A DNA stretch of 64,000 bases from JAWSVE01 sp050789445 (GTDB lineage Bacteria > Pseudomonadota > Gammaproteobacteria > Pseudomonadales > Cellvibrionaceae), in contig JAILXR010000001.1 of assembly GCA_050789445.1 (NCBI GenBank), positions 186,001 to 250,000 of the forward strand, in the 5' to 3' direction. The notes beneath the pieces are model-generated. The model saw only the letters and a program-made list of their open reading frames with translations. It was not told the DNA's origin and made no database searches. Shown one piece after another: positions 62,760 through 64,000 of the stretch (position 1 is the first letter of the stretch; each line of letters opens with the position of its first letter). A program made the translations under genes and the position numbers.

Positions 62760-64000
62760 CTAATTGTTAAAACCTTTAATTAATTCTTCTATACGCTCTA
62801 TATCGATTGGTTTAGTAATATATTGATTCATTCCAGCTGCAAAGCATTCATCAATTTGACTCTGAACGACGTGTGCTGTTAGAGCCGTAATGTTTATTGC
62901 TGGTCGATTGTTTTCTTTTTCCCATCGACGAATTTCTAGCGTAGCAGTTTTTCCATTCATAACGGGCATGTCGTAATCCATTAGAATAAGATCATATTGG
63001 ACATCTTCTTTCTTGATTGCTTCTACAGCTTTTTTTCCATCATCAACGATGACGATTGATTGCCCTAGCCGGGTCAAAATTCCCTTGACGACTATTTGAT
63101 TAACCGCGTTGTCTTCCGCAACAAGAATAGATAGACGAGGAAGGCTGACTTTCTTGGGTTGAGGAATTTCTATGCTTCCGCTACTTTTTGTCTCTTCTTT
63201 TGCTAGCAATTCTTTGTAGATTTCTTGTAACTCTGAAGGGAGCGTTGGTTTTTCCATCACGCGCTTTATACCTGCGACCGACATAGCATGTTGTGCAGGA
63301 AAGTTTGTGGCAGAGGTCAATAGCAAGCGGGGAATACGGCTAAATCGATCATCTGCTTGGATTTTTTTACTGGTTTCTAAACCGTCCATGATGGGCATAA
63401 ATAAATCGAGGCTAATTAAATCAAAGAATATTCCTTCTTTGTGTTTTTCGTTGAGTTGCTCTAAAGCCTCATGCCCATTCCTGGCAACTGTGCATTTCAT
63501 GCCCCATGTTTTTGCTTGTGTTTGCAAAAGCTCTGCAAATGTATAGTTATCTTCGACAATTAACAGATTGAACCCTTTAAGACTTATGTCTTCGATGTTA
63601 ACAGTGGTGTTAGAAGATTTACTTTTAGGCAGTTTTGCCGTTATCCAAAATGTAGAGCCTTGGCCAAGGGTACTTTCTACACCAATATCGCCGTCCATTA
63701 AGTACGCTAACTGCTTGCAAATAGAAAGTCCTAGCCCCGTGCCGCCATGCTTTCGAGAAGTTGATTCATTGGCTTGAGTAAATGCTTCAAACAGTTTGCT
63801 TTGGTTAGTTTCACTGATTCCTTCTCCTGAATCACTTACGGATATCTTTATCATGTCAGCGTTGTCTTTGACGGGAGTGATAGAAAGAATAATTTGTCCT
63901 TCTTCCGTAAATTTTATCGCGTTGCTAATAAAATTAAGCATGATTTGTTTTACACGAGTAGGATCCCCAGTAACAAATGGTGGCATATCGAGATCTAAAT
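62760..64000 (-). CDS. Hybrid sensor histidine kinase/response regulator, 5' end beyond the window
   Basis: The visible 413 or so codons are the C-terminal part of a hybrid kinase; the gene continues past position 64000, so its sensor and HisKA regions are not seen. Visible are an HATPase domain (N box NFISNAIKFTEEG, G1 DSGEGI, G2 GGTGLGLSI), a first receiver (LLIVEDN, phospho-acceptor in LISLDLFMPIMDG, Lys in MEKPT) and a second receiver (ILVAEDNAVNQ, LILMDYDMPVMNG, ITKPID). The AEDNAVNQ motif and double receiver resemble BarA/LuxQ-type proteins. There is no HPt domain at the C-terminus, so an external HPt is likely. Confidence 0.92.
   Translation of the reverse strand, partial: LDLDMPPFVTGDPTRVKQIMLNFISNAIKFTEEGQIILSITPVKDNADMIKISVSDSGEGISETNQSKLFEAFTQANESTSRKHGGTGLGLSICKQLAYLMDGDIGVESTLGQGSTFWITAKLPKSKSSNTTVNIEDISLKGFNLLIVEDNYTFAELLQTQAKTWGMKCTVARNGHEALEQLNEKHKEGIFFDLISLDLFMPIMDGLETSKKIQADDRFSRIPRLLLTSATNFPAQHAMSVAGIKRVMEKPTLPSELQEIYKELLAKEETKSSGSIEIPQPKKVSLPRLSILVAEDNAVNQIVVKGILTRLGQSIVIVDDGKKAVEAIKKEDVQYDLILMDYDMPVMNGKTATLEIRRWEKENNRPAINITALTAHVVQSQIDECFAAGMNQYITKPIDIERIEELIKGFNN

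Overview
The window is a chromosomal segment of a low-GC (about 40% by eye) Gammaproteobacterium, probably a marine one. Two gene neighbourhoods support this. The left end reads degS, zapG, zapE, rplM-rpsI, Rieske/cytochrome bc1, sspA-sspB. Positions 14437-19062 carry lpoA, yraN, diaA and dolP divergent from rsmI, the same set and order as the E. coli yraLMNP region. I saw no tRNA, rRNA, insertion sequence, prophage or CRISPR array.

1-8600 is housekeeping: periplasmic proteolysis (DegS), cell division (ZapG, ZapE), ribosomal proteins L13 and S9, the bc1 complex with cytochrome b and c1 fused in one reading frame, and SspA/SspB. 8600-22620 holds a LemA / M48-peptidase pair separated by an attenuator-like hairpin, PEP carboxylase, the LpoA-YraN-DiaA-DolP envelope cluster, RsmI, a thioredoxin-like lipoprotein, a small P-loop kinase, a GNAT acetyltransferase and a beta-barrel protein. 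22875-30547 has a small membrane protein, a DUF3524 glycosyltransferase of the queuosine-mannosyltransferase type, a thiOSG operon with a TPP riboswitch, xseA, a TM2-domain protein and a DUF3089 hydrolase.

30642-35600 is a nitrate-type ABC uptake operon (binding protein, permease, ATPase) with an outer-membrane porin. It has a canonical sigma-54 promoter and NtrC-like sites upstream, so it is probably a nitrogen-limitation regulon. 35657-45461 contains a methyltransferase, an orphan Wzz-like protein, a 1288-residue fusion of 7Fe ferredoxin, adrenodoxin-reductase-like flavoprotein and molybdopterin oxidoreductase with a divergent AraC-type regulator, and transaldolase.

45571-57000 holds an RND efflux pump, then a surface/signalling cluster: a CHASE2-PAS-GGDEF-EAL protein, a FecR-domain protein ending in an Asn-Asn-Gly repeat, a TpsB-type outer-membrane transporter without a visible TpsA substrate, and a putative beta-barrel protein. 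57014-62681 is an exported redox-like cluster: monohaem cytochrome c, DUF1592-family protein, Tat-exported DUF1552 protein, an unknown secreted protein and an exported VOC-fold protein. A hybrid histidine kinase runs off the right edge.

The best candidates for undescribed biology are the molybdoenzyme fusion with its AraC regulator, the DUF1592/DUF1552 cluster, and the FecR-repeat / EAL / TpsB locus.
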